This document shows positions 1 through 6,686 of a DNA stretch of 33,059 nucleotides, piece after piece. The notes under the pieces are model-generated. The model saw only the letters and a program-made list of their open reading frames with translations. It was not told the origin of the DNA and made no database searches. Source of the DNA: Calditrichota bacterium (GTDB taxonomy: Bacteria > Zixibacteria > MSB-5A5 > GN15 > FEB-12); contig QQUK01000350.1 in the NCBI GenBank assembly GCA_008501655.1, positions 1 through 33,059 on the forward strand, in the 5' to 3' direction. Position 1 is the stretch's first letter, and each line of letters begins with the position of its first letter. The position numbers and the translations under genes are program-made.

Positions 1-60
1 TTTTCCCATCCCGACATATTGTGATGCCTGTCCGGGAAACAAGAAAACTGTTTTGCCCAT
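1..60 (-). CDS. fabD: Malonyl-CoA:ACP transacylase, N-terminal fragment (cut by window edge)
   Basis: Reading the minus strand from the ATG at 58-60 gives 20 codons that run off the left edge: MGKTVFLFPGQASQYVGMGK. The FPGQxSQ segment followed by VGMG is the N-terminal signature of FabD, which transfers malonyl groups from CoA to acyl carrier protein in fatty acid synthesis. The usual glycine of FPGQGSQ is alanine here. The start lies 3 bases after the fabH stop, and fabH-fabD adjacency is the classic order, which supports the call although the catalytic GHSxG region is outside the window. Confidence 0.88.
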   Translation of the reverse strand, partial: MGKTVFLFPGQASQYVGMGK

Positions 61-63
61 AGT

Positions 64-1050
64 TTACCACCTCATAAGTGCGGAACCCCAGATGAGTCCG
101 CCGCCGAAAGCGACCATCAAAATATAGTCGCCATCTTTTATTCTTCCCTGCTCATATGCTTCGTCTAATGCGATTGGAATCGATGCTGCTGAAGTGTTGC
201 CATATTTTTCTATATTTACAAAAACTTTGTCCATCGAAACTTTGAGTCTTTTTGCGATAGCTTCAATAATTCTGATATTTGCCTGATGGGGAATAATCAG
301 TCCAATTTGTTCAGAGTCAATTCCGGCATCTTTGACAACCCGTACTGCTGAATCACACATCTGTTTGACTGCGATTTTGAATACATCGGCACCATTCATG
401 ACAACCTTATCGGAACCATCAAATGTATATCCCTCATCAATCGGTTTTGCTGTACCGCCATCCGGAATCCAGAGGAGTTCACGGTATTTACCGTTTGAAC
501 GAAGGAATGTTGAAAGAATCCCGCTTCCATCATCCGAACCGGTTAACACAGCAGCACCGGCACCATCTCCAAAGAGAACGCAGGTGTTTCTATCTGTAAA
601 GTTCATTATTGATGTCAACTTTTCAGCACCGACAACTAATACATTTTTGTATTGACCGGTTTCAATAAATGATGCTGCAACAGAAAGTCCGTTTATAAAT
701 CCGGTACATGCTGAGACAATATCAAATGCAACAGCATTCGGTAAATCCATTTTTTCCTGAATAATACATGCTGCAGACGGTAACCGGTAATCCGGGGTGA
801 CCGTACCGCAGACGAGAAGGTCTATATCTTCGTTTTTAAGTCCGGATGATTTGATTGCGTTTTTACATGCTTCGACAGCTAAGTCGGAAACAGCTACATC
901 ATCTTCGGCGAATCTGCGTTCTTTGATACCGGTCCTTGTTCTGATCCATTCATCAGAAGTTTCGACTATTTTCTCAAAGTCGGCATTAGTCATTCGCTTG
1001 GGAGGAGTATACGACCCCGTCCCGATTATCTTGGCTCTTATTTTTCCCAT
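64..1050 (-). CDS. fabH: Beta-ketoacyl-ACP synthase III
   Basis: FabH starts fatty acid synthesis by condensing acetyl-CoA (or a branched acyl-CoA) with malonyl-ACP in the cytosol. The 328-residue protein has the usual family length. The catalytic triad is visible: Cys115 in SACTGF, His255 in PHQANIRI and Asn285 in YGNTSAAS. The C-terminus has the typical FGGGLIWGSALMRW ending. I chose the ATG at 1050, giving MGKIRAKIIGTG, because this is where family members normally begin; a TTG 12 bases upstream would add only four residues. The start lies inside the 3' end of plsX (65-base overlap), so the two are probably translationally linked. fabD follows after 3 bases. Substrate preference (acetyl versus branched) cannot be read from the sequence by eye. 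Confidence 0.97.
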   Translation of the reverse strand: MGKIRAKIIGTGSYTPPKRMTNADFEKIVETSDEWIRTRTGIKERRFAEDDVAVSDLAVEACKNAIKSSGLKNEDIDLLVCGTVTPDYRLPSAACIIQEKMDLPNAVAFDIVSACTGFINGLSVAASFIETGQYKNVLVVGAEKLTSIMNFTDRNTCVLFGDGAGAAVLTGSDDGSGILSTFLRSNGKYRELLWIPDGGTAKPIDEGYTFDGSDKVVMNGADVFKIAVKQMCDSAVRVVKDAGIDSEQIGLIIPHQANIRIIEAIAKRLKVSMDKVFVNIEKYGNTSAASIPIALDEAYEQGRIKDGDYILMVAFGGGLIWGSALMRW

Positions 1051-2077
1051 TACTCTGTCCAAAATGATTCGTGATCAGTTCATCATGAATCCGTTGTTTA
1101 ATTTTTTTATCCGCCATCCTGTATGCGACCTGTACCGCATTCCGTATTGCTTTAGCACTTGAAGTGCCGTGGCAGATAATGACAATCCCATTGACACCTA
1201 AAAGAGGTGCTCCCCCTGATTCCGAATAATCAAAGGTGTTGCGCATCCGTTTTAAAAACGGAAGCAAAAGCACAGCACCAAAACGGGAGAAAATATTAGT
1301 CTGTATCTGGCGCTGCATTTTTTTAACAAGCATCGGTTTGATTGATTCGGCAAATTTTAAAAGTATGTTTCCGGTGAATCCGTCGGTAACAACAACATCA
1401 ACGGTTCCGGCTAAGACATCACGTCCCTCGACATTTCCCACAAAATTGATTTTAGAGTCATTCAACTGTTTAAGTGCCGAGAAGATAAGGTCGTTCCCTT
1501 TGGAACGCTCTTCGCTTATGGAAAGCAGTCCGACTCGCGGGTATTCATTTTTGAATACTACCGAAGCGTAGACGGAACCCATTACGGCGAATTGTGAAAG
1601 GTGTTGCGGCTTGCAGTCAGCATTGGCACCGACGTCTAAGACGACCGTCGGGCGTTCGGATGATGTCGGGAATACTGCGGTGATTGCCGGTCTGGAGACT
1701 CCTTCGATTCGTCCAAGTGTCAAAAGCGATGTTGCCATCACGGCACCGGTGTTACCCGGTGAAATGAATGCAATGGCATCATTGCTTTTGACCTGCCTGA
1801 GTCCGACTGCAATCGAGCTTTTGCGCATACGCACACCGTCGGTTGCGGTCATCGTCATCGGGACAACATCTTCAGCGTCTATAATCGAGATATTCGAGGG
1901 AACGTTTTCCTCTTTGGAAAGAATTTCCTCGATCTCTTTTTGACGGCCGACAAAAGCAATATGTACCGAATCTCCGATATTCGTTGCTGCAGCCAATCCA
2001 CCTCTAATGATTTCGGCTTTGCCGGAATCAGCACCCATTACATCGAGTACTATTTTATGTACAGAAGCAGCTGTCAT
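986..2077 (-). CDS. plsX: Phosphate acyltransferase PlsX
   Basis: PlsX converts acyl-ACP to acyl-phosphate, the donor for PlsY in phospholipid synthesis, and works at the cytosolic membrane face. Family hallmarks include LDVMGADSG near the N-terminus, the SPGNTGAVMA segment, LDVGANADCKPQHLSQFA, and GNVEGRDV followed by VVTDGFTGNILLK. The protein is 363 residues, somewhat longer than usual: after the typical end AYRMADKKIKQRIHDEL there is a polar tail of about 29 residues, which is the part that overlaps fabH. The ATG at 2077 gives the expected N-terminus. It follows rpmF after 41 bases in the familiar DUF177-rpmF-plsX-fabH-fabD arrangement. Confidence 0.97.
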   Translation of the reverse strand: MTAASVHKIVLDVMGADSGKAEIIRGGLAAATNIGDSVHIAFVGRQKEIEEILSKEENVPSNISIIDAEDVVPMTMTATDGVRMRKSSIAVGLRQVKSNDAIAFISPGNTGAVMATSLLTLGRIEGVSRPAITAVFPTSSERPTVVLDVGANADCKPQHLSQFAVMGSVYASVVFKNEYPRVGLLSISEERSKGNDLIFSALKQLNDSKINFVGNVEGRDVLAGTVDVVVTDGFTGNILLKFAESIKPMLVKKMQRQIQTNIFSRFGAVLLLPFLKRMRNTFDYSESGGAPLLGVNGIVIICHGTSSAKAIRNAVQVAYRMADKKIKQRIHDELITNHFGQSNGKNKSQDNRDGVVYSSQAND

Positions 2078-2118
2078 ATCAGGATTTATTTGTATCCTTC
2101 GAAAGTTCGGTTAATATC

Positions 2119-2301
2119 TTATACTTCTTTTACGCTAATCATTTGTCTGCCGTTGTAATAACCGCAATGTGTGCAGATATGATGCGGTAATTTCGGCTGG
2201 TGACAGTGTGAACATTCACCTACATTCGGGACGGCAAGTTTCCAATTGGTTCTGCGTTTGCGTCCGCGGGTGCGGGAATGTCTTCGCTTTGGAAGAGGCA
2301 T
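2119..2301 (-). CDS. rpmF: 50S ribosomal protein L32
   Basis: This is a 60-residue, strongly basic protein that begins MPLPKRRHSRTRGRKRR, as bL32 proteins do, and carries a zinc-ribbon pair CSHC...CTHC in the second half (C-x2-C, nine residues, C-x2-C), followed by GYYNGR. It is therefore the zinc-binding (C+) form of L32, a structural protein of the large ribosomal subunit near the peptidyl transferase region. Its ATG overlaps the stop codon of the DUF177 gene by one base (TAATG), indicating coupled translation. It is the second gene of the operon. Confidence 0.97.
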   Translation of the reverse strand: MPLPKRRHSRTRGRKRRTNWKLAVPNVGECSHCHQPKLPHHICTHCGYYNGRQMISVKEV

Positions 2302-2843
2302 TATCGTTGTTCCTTATGTTCAGTTGCCGATCCGGACAGTTTTTTTAAACCTTCCCATCTCGGATCGATTGTTTCTTTTACACAATTACATGATTCTTCG
2401 TTCATATTTATACCACAGGTCTGACATAGACCTAAACAGTCATTGGAGCAGATTGGTTTCAAATCAACGGCTAAAATTATTGCCTGTCTGACGATTTCAG
2501 ATATATCCGCCTGGATATCGGACCCGGTGAAAAAGACATAATCCTCATCATCCGGATGATCTCCCGCTTTTTCTTCATGGGTAACCTGGGAGCATGCGAT
2601 AAAATCGGTATCCTGATTCACCGCAAGGTCAAAATCAGTCAGACAACGGCTGCATTCGGTCGATACGACCGCATTGACCAAAGCCTGACAGAAATATTCC
2701 TCACCTGATTTCTGAATACGGACATCAGCCGAAACATTGATGACTTTGTTTAGTCCTTGATAATCAAGGGCTAACGTCTCCGGGTCACCGGTCACGGTTG
2801 TTTGTGCCGGGAAAATATCAAATTGACGCATATCTAATATCAT
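2301..2843 (-). CDS. DUF177 / YceD family protein (23S rRNA accumulation protein-like)
   Basis: The 180-residue protein has DUF177 features: a central cysteine pair in STECSRCL, an acidic middle, a cysteine cluster near the C-terminus (ICSNDCLGLCQTCG, then CNC) and the closing DPRWEGLKKL. YceD family genes almost always precede rpmF; in E. coli the protein affects 23S rRNA accumulation, but the molecular activity is not established here. I keep the ATG at 2843 because MxxDMRQF resembles the usual N-terminus; the ATG at 2831 is an alternative. A promoter ends only a few bases before 2843, so this start would be almost leaderless, with a GAGG 3 bases before it. It is the first gene of the operon that continues into rpmF, plsX, fabH and fabD. 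Confidence 0.9.
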   Translation of the reverse strand: MILDMRQFDIFPAQTTVTGDPETLALDYQGLNKVINVSADVRIQKSGEEYFCQALVNAVVSTECSRCLTDFDLAVNQDTDFIACSQVTHEEKAGDHPDDEDYVFFTGSDIQADISEIVRQAIILAVDLKPICSNDCLGLCQTCGINMNEESCNCVKETIDPRWEGLKKLSGSATEHKEQR

Positions 2844-2851
2844 AGCCTCAA

Positions 2852-2880
2852 ATAATATGGAAAAGAGTCGAAAATGTCAA
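2852..2880 (-). promoter_or_regulatory. Sigma70-type promoter of the DUF177-rpmF-plsX-fabHD operon
   Basis: On the minus strand there is a perfect TTGACA (2875-2880), a 17-base spacer and TATTAT (2852-2857; 5 of 6 matches to TATAAT). The predicted transcription start, about 7 bases further, falls near 2845, only a couple of bases before the annotated ATG at 2843. This is one of the best promoter matches in the window. Confidence 0.75.
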
Positions 2881-2993
2881 GCGGAAAGGGCTTATTTAAA
2901 CGATTGAGGGGCAATTAGTTAGGTGAAGTTTTTCACATAGGTCGGGATTTGGGGGAAATTGGGATTTTTAGCTGGTTAAAAGTTATATTGTAG

Positions 2994-3018
2994 GGCAGAA
3001 CCCTTTAGCGGTTCTGCC
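2994..3018. repeat. Perfect 9-bp inverted repeat (hairpin), possible repeat unit or terminator
   Basis: GGCAGAACC (2994-3002) pairs exactly with GGTTCTGCC (3010-3018) around a 7-base loop. It lies 26 bases after the stop of the TonB-like gene (minus strand) and about 115 bases upstream of the DUF177 promoter. No T-tract follows on either strand, so a classical intrinsic terminator is doubtful. Its form resembles short dispersed palindromes found in intergenic DNA. Confidence 0.55.
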
Positions 3019-3044
3019 AGCCCAGTTCTGTAAAATAGTAGGTT

Positions 3045-3974
3045 TTAATGAGCCATCAACTGCTTCACAAATAATTTATCACAATTACTTCCTAAACAAA
3101 AGTCATAAGTAATTATGACAAATTCAGGAATAGCCAGCCCATTTTCTACCTGTGGTTGAAACTTCCACTTTGGAAGTATCTCTAATAAGTTATCAGCAAA
3201 AAACCAATCTTTTGGTTCTTCTTTGACTATGATATATTGAAAATCATATTCACTATCATGTTTGGAAATGTGATATGTTATAATTCTCTCATCTCTTGAA
3301 TTAATTAAATTATCCGGGAACGAAGATAACAATCCATATTCATTCACATAGACTAATATTGAAACCTTCCCTTCTTTGCCGGCATCCAGTGCAACCATCG
3401 GATATTCAGGATCTATTTTTCTTAAAACTTTAAATTCAAGGTCATTATTTATTCGATCATTCTGCTCAAAGAAATCAGTTTCTACTAATTTGGGTAAATA
3501 TAAACCTAACTCATCTCCTTCGATTGGTGAATATGATATAACATCGGCAAACTGCACTTGACTTTGGTATGAAACAACAGATTGTTGAATCTGTAGATGA
3601 TTTATATTCGGAATGTAACTTTCCTCAACAATCTTATATCCATTGTAACCGGCAAACCCTTCATGATCTTTATATGGAGTCCAAAGTGCTAATGATGTTT
3701 TTGCAGGTAAAATTGTATCTGTCGGTTTGGTCGATTCATTGATTACAATCTCACTTCGATTCAATTCATTTTCGTTTTCCGTTTGATTTAGTTTATAGGA
3801 ATACGCCCACCAACTAAAAGCTCCCGATAGTACAAGAAGAAATATCCATCCACATACAAATTTTCTTTGGTAAGCGACACGTTGAGCAAATCCATATCTG
3901 CTTGGATAGTCTTCAGCATTTATCCATGATTTAAAACAATAAACAAATTTGAGAATTTGAATTGATTTCATCAT
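3045..3974 (-). CDS. TonB-like protein with C-terminal TonB domain
   Basis: With the ATG at 3974 the protein has 309 residues: a cytoplasmic stretch of about 40, one membrane helix (about 42-60, WIFLLVLSGAFSWWAYSY), a linker of about 125 residues and a TonB-type C-terminal domain (about 187-292). The domain is recognised by IDPEYP...AGKEGKVSILVYVNEYG and by PKWKFQPQVENGLAIPEF, which match the usual PEYP..A...G.V.....D..G and WKFxPA..NGxPVP patterns. Cys293 and Cys298 follow the domain and could form a disulfide. TonB proteins transmit the proton motive force to outer-membrane receptors, but the linker here is not proline-rich and no exbB or exbD lies nearby, so the role is uncertain. The TTG start at 4001 is unlikely (no ribosome site). 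The gene looks more AT-rich than its neighbours. Confidence 0.7.
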   Translation of the reverse strand: MMKSIQILKFVYCFKSWINAEDYPSRYGFAQRVAYQRKFVCGWIFLLVLSGAFSWWAYSYKLNQTENENELNRSEIVINESTKPTDTILPAKTSLALWTPYKDHEGFAGYNGYKIVEESYIPNINHLQIQQSVVSYQSQVQFADVISYSPIEGDELGLYLPKLVETDFFEQNDRINNDLEFKVLRKIDPEYPMVALDAGKEGKVSILVYVNEYGLLSSFPDNLINSRDERIITYHISKHDSEYDFQYIIVKEEPKDWFFADNLLEILPKWKFQPQVENGLAIPEFVIITYDFCLGSNCDKLFVKQLMAH

Positions 3975-4063
3975 TATCACTTTCAATACAAAAATTAGCA
4001 ATAGTATAGAACTATTTTACAGTTCGCCCATTTGTTGCATTTGTCATGATGATTTCTATATAT

Positions 4064-4091
4064 AATTTAAGAATCTTAAGAAGATACGTCA
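4064..4091 (-). promoter_or_regulatory. Possible promoter of the TonB-like gene
   Basis: Minus strand: TTGACG (4086-4091), 16-base spacer, TAAATT (4064-4069). The -35 box matches 5 of 6 and the -10 box 4 of 6. It would give a leader of about 80 bases. The region is AT-rich, so the -10 assignment is loose. Confidence 0.35.
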
Positions 4092-4122
4092 AGGTTTAAA
4101 TTGGTGATTATACTACCCATCA

Positions 4123-4953
4123 CTACTGCGTCCGGAATCGTGAACTTAATAACACTCCGACTATAATCAAAACAATCCCCAAAAGTGCCAGCAAGCCGAT
4201 ATATTCCCCAAAGAAAAAGTAACCGATCAACACCGCATAGACCGAACCGAGGTAATTGAAGTTGCTGACATTGGATGCTTTCTCAAGCTGATATGCTTTT
4301 GTCATATATATCTGGGCAACCGTCGTGGCAAGTCCGATGGCAATTAATATCATCCATTCAATCGCATTCGGAGTTACCCAATGGAAGGCAGTGTAAATAC
4401 CAATCACCGGTACAGTGACAAGCGGGAAATACAACACTACTACCAGCGGGTCATCGGTTGATTTCAGTTTGCGGATAAAGTTATAAGCAAAGCCGGAACA
4501 GACCGCCGCTGAAACACCGATGACTAAATCTGCTATTGAAACACGCGGGTCGAATCCTTTGATCATCACCACCCCGGTAAACGAAACAAGAAAAAAGAGA
4601 TACTGAATCGGTCGCGGTGATTCTTTGAGCATGAACCCGGCGATGATGATCGTAAAAATTGGTGAGAGATATTGTATTGTGACCGCGGATGCGAGTGGCA
4701 TCTCATGAATCGTGTAGAAGTACATCATCAGTCCAGCGGTTCCGAAGATACCTCGGAATATCAGGTCCCGTTTATTGTTACCCCACGGATGAATCTTTTT
4801 TTGAACGAGCATGATATAACAGACAACCAGCGAAACCAAAGCGCGGAAAAATACAATTTCGTAGGCAGGGATGTTGTGAATATATTTCACCCCGACGTTC
4901 ATCAGCGTGAAAAACAGTCCGGCGATAAGTATATATTGTATCCCTTTGGTCAT
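4123..4953 (-). CDS. EamA / drug-metabolite transporter (DMT) superfamily permease
   Basis: This is a hydrophobic protein of 276 residues (288 from a TTG at 4989) with about ten membrane helices in two EamA repeats. The first half contains VFFRALVSLVV and ASAVTIQYLSPIFTIIIAGF, the second ASNVSNFNYLGSVYAVLIGYFFFGE; the phrase ending in P-x-F/V-x...E at the end of each repeat is typical of the family. Members export or import small metabolites at the inner membrane; the substrate cannot be predicted. I prefer the ATG at 4953 (MTKGIQYILIAG) because the hydrophobic region begins directly after it. Neither start has a clear ribosome-binding site. A TTGACA at 4984-4989 is spaced 17 bases from a poor -10. 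No neighbour suggests an operon. Confidence 0.85.
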   Translation of the reverse strand: MTKGIQYILIAGLFFTLMNVGVKYIHNIPAYEIVFFRALVSLVVCYIMLVQKKIHPWGNNKRDLIFRGIFGTAGLMMYFYTIHEMPLASAVTIQYLSPIFTIIIAGFMLKESPRPIQYLFFLVSFTGVVMIKGFDPRVSIADLVIGVSAAVCSGFAYNFIRKLKSTDDPLVVVLYFPLVTVPVIGIYTAFHWVTPNAIEWMILIAIGLATTVAQIYMTKAYQLEKASNVSNFNYLGSVYAVLIGYFFFGEYIGLLALLGIVLIIVGVLLSSRFRTQ

Positions 4954-5025
4954 GGAGGGTAATGTTTGAAAGATTGAAGGGAATGTCAAGGAAGGAATGG
5001 AAATGCACGTTATCTTCTCACTCCT

Positions 5026-5080
5026 CCCCTGCGGAGGCAGGGGTCTCCGATATTGTGAGCGGCAGACGCCCTCGTCTGCC
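5026..5080. repeat. Pair of small intergenic palindromes
   Basis: CCCCTGC (5026-5032) pairs with GCAGGGG (5037-5043) around a 4-base loop, and GGCAGACG (5061-5068) pairs with CGTCTGCC (5073-5080) around CCCT. Both are GC-rich islands in an AT-rich gap. The first shares its CCCTGC/GCAGGG core and four-base loop with the hairpin at 6200-6219. A third, weaker one (GCAGG-ATG-CCTGC) lies near 5145-5155. These look like dispersed repeat units, not gene signals. Confidence 0.6.
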
Positions 5081-5196
5081 CCTTGTATTTCATACTTATC
5101 AAAATGAAGTAGAGCAATCTATAATAACAGATAAGAGAGGGCAGGATGCCTGCAATTTTTTCCTATAAGTTTTATTTAAACGATTCAACATACCAC

Positions 5197-6063
5197 TTAT
5201 ACCTTACTAATAGAAAGCTCCAATGTTTTGGCACTGCTCAAGGATAAATTGTTTGATACATTCGCACTAACTGTAATATTGTTTTCCATTATCGCTCTAC
5301 GACATTTTTCAAACGCTTCATTGCGAATCTTCCCTAATTCGACCTGTCTATCAAACATATCGATCCAAAAGAACACTTCGAGTTCTACATACTGTGCCTG
5401 AAATGCTGAAAACATCACACCCGGTTTTGGATCTATCAGAATATTTTCAACACCTTTAACTGTTTCAAGCAGTAACATTCTGACATTTTCAGAGTTATCC
5501 GAATAATCAATACCTATTTTAAACGACAACCTTCTGAGACCATCTTTTGTAAAATTGATAATCGGTTTACTGAATATTTCGGAGCTTGGAATAAAAATAT
5601 CCCGACCGTCGGCAGCCCTAATGTGTGTCGAACGAAGTTCGATATTTTTCACAATCCCCTGAAATTCTCCTGATTGAATAAGACTTCCGATTTCGAACGG
5701 TCGGCTGAAAGCAAGGAAAAAACCGGCAAGCAGGTTCTCACCTATTTCCCGGAATGCAAAACCTAGTACAACAGCGGTTATTCCTCCTCCGGCAACCAGA
5801 CTTGTAGCCAGACTTTTGAGTCCGAGAATATTTAATGCAATGATGAGACCGATAATCATCATTACCCACCGGGTGATGCCTCGGAAGAAATTCTGATGAA
5901 TGAGATTAAACTTACCTCTGGCAAGGAGTTTCATGATACCCTTACTAATAAATTTACTGATAAAGATGGTTACAATAAACACAACCAATGCAATTACTAA
6001 CCGTGGTAACAATCGCACTAAAGCTTCCCATTCCTGACCGAAACTTTCCAACAAGATTTCCAT
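5197..6063 (-). CDS. Small-conductance mechanosensitive channel (MscS family)
   Basis: The 288-residue protein has three N-terminal membrane helices (about 15-40, 60-85 and 90-110). The third carries the small-residue pore pattern SLVAGGGITAVVLGFAF, followed by the beta-domain phrase NLLAGFFLAFSRPFEIGSLI and then the soluble MscS domain with DGRDIFIPSSEIFSKPIINFT. MscS channels open under membrane tension and release osmolytes after hypo-osmotic shock. The ATG at 6063 is preceded by a clear ribosome site (AGAGAGGA about 8 bases upstream). Length matches the E. coli MscS core. The gene appears to be monocistronic: the EamA gene lies 200 bases downstream across a repeat-containing gap, and the atp terminator lies upstream. 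Confidence 0.93.
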   Translation of the reverse strand: MEILLESFGQEWEALVRLLPRLVIALVVFIVTIFISKFISKGIMKLLARGKFNLIHQNFFRGITRWVMMIIGLIIALNILGLKSLATSLVAGGGITAVVLGFAFREIGENLLAGFFLAFSRPFEIGSLIQSGEFQGIVKNIELRSTHIRAADGRDIFIPSSEIFSKPIINFTKDGLRRLSFKIGIDYSDNSENVRMLLLETVKGVENILIDPKPGVMFSAFQAQYVELEVFFWIDMFDRQVELGKIRNEAFEKCRRAIMENNITVSANVSNNLSLSSAKTLELSISKV

Positions 6064-6156
6064 ATTTCAATCCTCTCTTTTGTTATTTTCTTTATATAAA
6101 AAAGTAGAGAATATTTTATTCTTATACAATCATAATCGGAAATCTAAAAAAATAAT

Positions 6157-6187
6157 AAAAGCGAAGCCGTTGCTGACTTCGCTTTTT
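6157..6187 (-). terminator. Intrinsic terminator of the atp operon
   Basis: A perfect 10-bp stem, AAAAGCGAAG (6157-6166) with CTTCGCTTTT (6177-6186), has a 10-base loop. On the minus strand the stem is followed by TTATTATTTTTTT, a suitable U-rich tail for RNA coming from atpC. It is the last of three hairpins after the atpC stop. Confidence 0.8.
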
Positions 6188-6199
6188 GATTTATATGAG

Positions 6200-6219
6200 A
6201 TCCCTGCCTGCGCAGGGAT
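6200..6219. repeat. Palindrome in the atp 3' untranslated region (CCCTGC type)
   Basis: ATCCCTGC (6200-6207) pairs with GCAGGGAT (6212-6219) around CTGC. The core matches the palindrome at 5026-5043. The wider segment GAGATCCCTGCCTGCGCAGG resembles short dispersed repeats seen in many bacterial genomes. It lies between atpC and the terminator. Confidence 0.6.
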
Positions 6220-6237
6220 GGGGTATCGTAATATGCG

Positions 6238-6261
6238 GTGTCAGGAACCCTTTCCTGACAC
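6238..6261. repeat. 10-bp perfect hairpin just after atpC
   Basis: GTGTCAGGAA (6238-6247) pairs with TTCCTGACAC (6252-6261) around the tetraloop CCCT. On the minus-strand transcript it begins 7 bases after the atpC stop codon. No U-tract follows, so it is more likely an RNA-stabilising or repeat element than a terminator. Confidence 0.6.
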
Positions 6262-6268
6262 AATAAAC

Positions 6269-6679
6269 CTAATGTTTCTCTTTGGCAATCCTAATCCGGT
6301 TCTTGGCGCGTTCCAAAGCTGCCTTCTCGGCATCCAAATCAAACTCCAAAGAACCATCGAGAACTTTTTTGATATTTCCCTCGGCGAGAGCTTTAGCTTT
6401 TTCCGCACGCTCGATATCAATCTCGGTAGCAAATTCAGCCGCTTCGCAGAGAATCGTTGCGACGTTTTTGGATACCTCGATAAAACCGTTTGTCACCGAA
6501 AGAAAATGTACTTTTTCCTCAACATCACGAATCTCGACCCGTCCCGGTTTGAGTGCTGATATCAGCGGTGCGTGATTGGAAAGCACGCCGAGATATCCCT
6601 CGGTTCCGGGGACGACCAGAGACTGGATATCCTCTTCGAAAAAGACCTGTTCCGGTGTTACAATTGAAAGTCTAAACAT
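6269..6679 (-). CDS. atpC: ATP synthase F1 subunit epsilon
   Basis: Epsilon belongs to the rotor stalk of F1 and couples gamma to the c ring, and can inhibit ATP hydrolysis. The 136-residue protein shows the beta-sandwich signature MFRLSIVTPEQVFFEE and VPGTEGYLGVLSNHAPLISAL, then a C-terminal helical hairpin (about 88-136, rich in Ala, Glu, Lys and Arg). Length is normal for two-domain epsilon. It begins 7 bases after atpD and is the last gene of the atp operon, followed by three hairpins. Confidence 0.97.
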   Translation of the reverse strand: MFRLSIVTPEQVFFEEDIQSLVVPGTEGYLGVLSNHAPLISALKPGRVEIRDVEEKVHFLSVTNGFIEVSKNVATILCEAAEFATEIDIERAEKAKALAEGNIKKVLDGSLEFDLDAEKAALERAKNRIRIAKEKH

Positions 6680-6686
6680 ATCTCAA

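Noticed and set aside
5140..5165. GCAGG-ATG-CCTGC followed by a T-run, plus strand, as a terminator
   Set aside because: The stem is only 5 bp with a 3-base loop and there is no plus-strand gene upstream to terminate.
4962..5168. Plus-strand open frame of 68 codons between EamA and MscS genes
   Set aside because: It is made largely of the palindromic repeats in this gap and has no ribosome site or recognisable domain.
2891..5185. TTATTTAAACGATT occurs near 2892 and near 5172
   Set aside because: A 14-base AT-rich match is expected by chance in 33 kb and neither copy has other shared context.
6080..6559. Plus-strand open frame of 159 codons after mscS
   Set aside because: It crosses the terminator and hairpins and then runs antisense through atpC. 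Part of its translation (EIPACAGMG) is that of a dispersed palindrome, not a protein.
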